Source: an uncultured Candidatus Nemicrothrix sp. (GTDB lineage: Bacteria; Actinomycetota; Acidimicrobiia; Acidimicrobiales; MedAcidi-G1). From it: a stretch of 64,000 nt of DNA. The stretch spans positions 25,501 to 89,500 of the forward strand of contig CAJXKL010000008.1 in assembly GCA_913055915.1 (NCBI GenBank), given 5' to 3'. The translations under genes were made by a program, and so were the position numbers. A model generated the notes under the pieces. The model was not told where the DNA came from. It searched no databases and worked only from the letters and a program-made list of their open reading frames with translations. Shown piece after piece: positions 62,070-64,000 of the stretch. Position 1 is the stretch's first letter. Every line of letters starts with the position of its first letter.

Positions 62070-62681
62070 TCAGGCGGCCGGTGTTTCCGGTTGCCCGCCC
62101 GTGTCGGCGTGGTCGAACCTGAGGTCACCGAGGCGCACAAGGGCACCCGCGATCCAGCCACCCAGGCCGGCGAAGTGGTCGTCCATCGCAGCGCCGTCCT
62201 CGAGGGTCGCATCGTCGAGTTCGTAGGTTCCCTCGAAGGTCAGGTCCAGGGCCCAGGCGGGGTTTTCCACCTCGTCGTAGATCGTCTCGACAGTGGTACC
62301 CGACCTCTCCAACTGCAGGTCGCCCAGGAAAGGCGGGGTTGTTGGGAGTGAGGCAAGCACATCGGCGGCGGTGGGAGCTGATGCCAGTTGCTGAAGGCGC
62401 AGCACGATCTCTACGGTTATCTCGGGCGGTTCGACAACCTCGCCCTCCAGGTACCAGTTGCGGTAAGAGGTCTGTGACCAGGTGGGCCACTCCAGCGTCA
62501 GGTCGCACCGCACGCGGGGCGGGTCGCCCTCTCCGGGCATGGCGTAGGAGGTGACCCAGGTCAGGTCACCCAGGAGCACATCGGTCTGCAACCTCTCCTC
62601 GAGGGTCTGGCGTTCGAGGCGCGCTGATTCGAGCGCCTCCCGGAGGGAGCCGATGGCATCGGAGAACACATGGTCCAACAT
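62070..62681 (-). CDS. Hypothetical protein with N-terminal helix
   Basis: 203 residues. An N-terminal helix (DAIGSLREALESARLERQTL) is followed by a beta-rich region containing LTLEWPTWSQTSYRNWYLEG and AWALDLTFEGTYELDD. No signal peptide. I do not recognise the family. It converges on the isomerase and is divergent from the YcaQ-like gene. Confidence 0.65.
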   Translation of the reverse strand: MLDHVFSDAIGSLREALESARLERQTLEERLQTDVLLGDLTWVTSYAMPGEGDPPRVRCDLTLEWPTWSQTSYRNWYLEGEVVEPPEITVEIVLRLQQLASAPTAADVLASLPTTPPFLGDLQLERSGTTVETIYDEVENPAWALDLTFEGTYELDDATLEDGAAMDDHFAGLGGWIAGALVRLGDLRFDHADTGGQPETPAA

Positions 62682-62760
62682 GAGGGTCTCAGGCTATCCA
62701 GTGCGGCCCGCTGGGGCCGGCGGACAGGAGTCGGCGGCCCGTAGGGCAGACTCTCGTTCG

Positions 62761-63972
62761 ATGCGACGGGTGGATATCAGGCCGATGAAGCGGGAAGTTG
62801 CCGCCAGGATCGCGTTGGGAGCACAGGGCTTCTGCGATCAGCCGCCTTCGGGGCGGGTCGACGTGCGCCACTTCCGACGGGTGCTGGCCCGCCTGGCCCT
62901 GCTGCAACTGGACTCCGTTCAGGCGGTCTGCCGGTCGCACTACCTGCCCGTCTACAGCCGGTTGGGCGTCTACGACAGGGACCGCCTCGACGACTGGCTC
63001 TGGAACTCAGGAGAGATGTTCGAGACGTGGGCGCACGAGGCCTCCATCCTCCCCGTAGCGATGGAACCGGCGTTGCGGTGGTCAAAGAGGCGTGCCTTCG
63101 AGGGAGAGACATGGCAGGGCCTTCATGCCATGGCCACCGGGCACGCAGACTACGTCAATGCGGTGCTGGCCGAGGTGCGAGAACGTGGGCCTGTCAGGGC
63201 CCTGGACCTGAGCGATCCACGGCCTCGCTCAGGCGACTGGTGGAACGGACGTTCGGACGGCAAGCGGGCGGTGGACTGGCTTTTCCGTATCGGAATGGTC
63301 GGCAGCCGACGGGTTGGCAACTTCGAGCGGACCTATGAGCCGCTCGAAGGGGTGGTCCCGGCCACGGTCCTTGCAGAGCCGACTCCGTCCGATGAGGCGG
63401 CACAACGCGAACTGCTGGAGGTCGCCGGTCGCTGTCAGGGAATCGGTACGGCCGGGGACCTGGCCGACCACTTCCGCATTGGGGTGACAGAGGCCCGTCC
63501 CAGGCTGGCGGAACTGGTTGAGGAGGGTCGTCTCGCCTCCGTCCACGTTGAGGGCTGGAAGGAGGCTGCCTTTTTGCACCCTGGGGCTACACGCCCCAGG
63601 AAGATCGCGGCCAGGGCCCTTCTCTCACCGTTCGACCCCGTTGTCTGGTGTCGTCCGAGGGCGGAGAGGCTGTTCGGGTTCCGCTACCGGATCGAGATAT
63701 ACGTTCCTGCCAACAAGCGAGAGTTCGGTTACTACGTGCTGCCGTTCCTGCTCGGACAGGATCTCGTCGGCAGGGTGGACCTCAAGGCTGATCGTGGCGA
63801 GGGTGTGTTGCGGGCACGAGGCGTGTTCGCAGAGGACGGTGTCGACCACGTGCACGTGGCTTCAGAGTTGTCGACAGAGCTGGACCGGTTGGCTGCGTTC
63901 CTGGGCCTGGATGACGTGGAGGTGGGTAGGCGGGGGAACCTGGCTGCGACCCTCCGGTCGGTTCGCCGCTGA
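62761..63972 (+). CDS. YcaQ/AlkZ-like winged-helix DNA glycosylase family protein
   Basis: 403 residues of the HTH_42 family. RVLARLALLQLDSVQAVCRS carries the QxD motif (QLD) of the YcaQ type, which repairs interstrand crosslinks; AlkZ has QxQ. Later family segments are ETWAHEASILPVAMEPALRW and LSPFDPVVWCRPRAERLFGF. ATG 62761 is used, with ATG 62785 as an alternative. Actinobacterial AlkZ homologues protect producers of DNA-alkylating natural products; no such cluster is visible here. Confidence 0.82.
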   Translation: MRRVDIRPMKREVAARIALGAQGFCDQPPSGRVDVRHFRRVLARLALLQLDSVQAVCRSHYLPVYSRLGVYDRDRLDDWLWNSGEMFETWAHEASILPVAMEPALRWSKRRAFEGETWQGLHAMATGHADYVNAVLAEVRERGPVRALDLSDPRPRSGDWWNGRSDGKRAVDWLFRIGMVGSRRVGNFERTYEPLEGVVPATVLAEPTPSDEAAQRELLEVAGRCQGIGTAGDLADHFRIGVTEARPRLAELVEEGRLASVHVEGWKEAAFLHPGATRPRKIAARALLSPFDPVVWCRPRAERLFGFRYRIEIYVPANKREFGYYVLPFLLGQDLVGRVDLKADRGEGVLRARGVFAEDGVDHVHVASELSTELDRLAAFLGLDDVEVGRRGNLAATLRSVRR

Positions 63973-64000
63973 GCGCTCAGGTGCGTCCCCTGCGCCAGGC

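Overview
This window looks like chromosome from a high-GC member of the Actinomycetota, most likely a marine Acidimicrobiia-type lineage. That placement is inferred from gene content, not from any database match: a ferrochelatase with the actinobacterial iron-sulfur cysteines, a MapB-like methionine aminopeptidase, a SepX/GlpR-like divisome protein beside moeA/moaC, frequent GTG starts and likely leaderless starts, and threonine-rich lipoproteins. Lines I counted by hand give about 63-72% GC in core genes. Two stretches are clearly lower: about 39.7-45.4 kb at roughly 48-57%, and about 56.1-57.4 kb at roughly 45-48%.

Layout. 0-3 kb: end of a lipoprotein-like gene, a YfcH-type epimerase, an alpha/beta hydrolase and greA. 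2.9-6.7 kb: a branched-chain amino acid operon leuB-ilvE-cimA (citramalate route to isoleucine), preceded by an 11-codon leader peptide rich in Leu/Val/Ile codons and a classical attenuator. 6.7-16.6 kb: aquaporin-like channel, secreted lipase, EamA transporter, OYE-type oxidoreductase, VIT-like and CDF metal transporters, MaoC hydratase, Map and a DUF3048 protein. 16.7-24.7 kb: mutM, an orphan ParA with a small membrane-anchored partner, a RecB-like nuclease and a type II topoisomerase pair (parC-parE order). 24.8-33.3 kb: ferrochelatase, crotonase, NfuA-like protein, dxs, a hotdog thioesterase, TldD/TldE and uppP. 33.3-38.5 kb: a frameshifted SAF-like gene, FmdB-type protein, plsY, moeA-moaA-moaC, a SepX-like protein and tRNA-Ala(CGC). 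38.5-46.4 kb: a GpgS-like glycosyltransferase, then a low-GC cassette with two paralogous lipoproteins and a MacAB-like exporter whose adaptor has a highly unusual architecture. 46.5-50.7 kb: rsgA, YbaK, DUF6356, an asparaginase, a GntR regulator, PII (glnB) and an ArsC-family gene. 50.7-64 kb: crotonases, alcohol dehydrogenase, ferredoxin and ferredoxin reductase, a DUF4333-like lipoprotein, an alpha/beta hydrolase flanked by 67-nt direct repeats, a low-GC creatinase, pepN, an adenosine-kinase-like PfkB protein and a YcaQ-like protein.

The most striking observation is the ArsC-family gene at 50300-50680. Its reading frame is interrupted by a single TGA at codon 12, exactly where arsenate reductases carry the catalytic cysteine. 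It has a strong ribosome binding site, all three family arginines, and a plausible hairpin just after the TGA. I read it as a selenoprotein. Other observations worth a second look are the leu/ilv leader-peptide attenuator, the adaptor in which a 300-residue coiled coil is inserted inside a Calx-beta fold, the paired lipoproteins that accompany it, the 67-nt repeats, and the ParA/tail-anchor pair.
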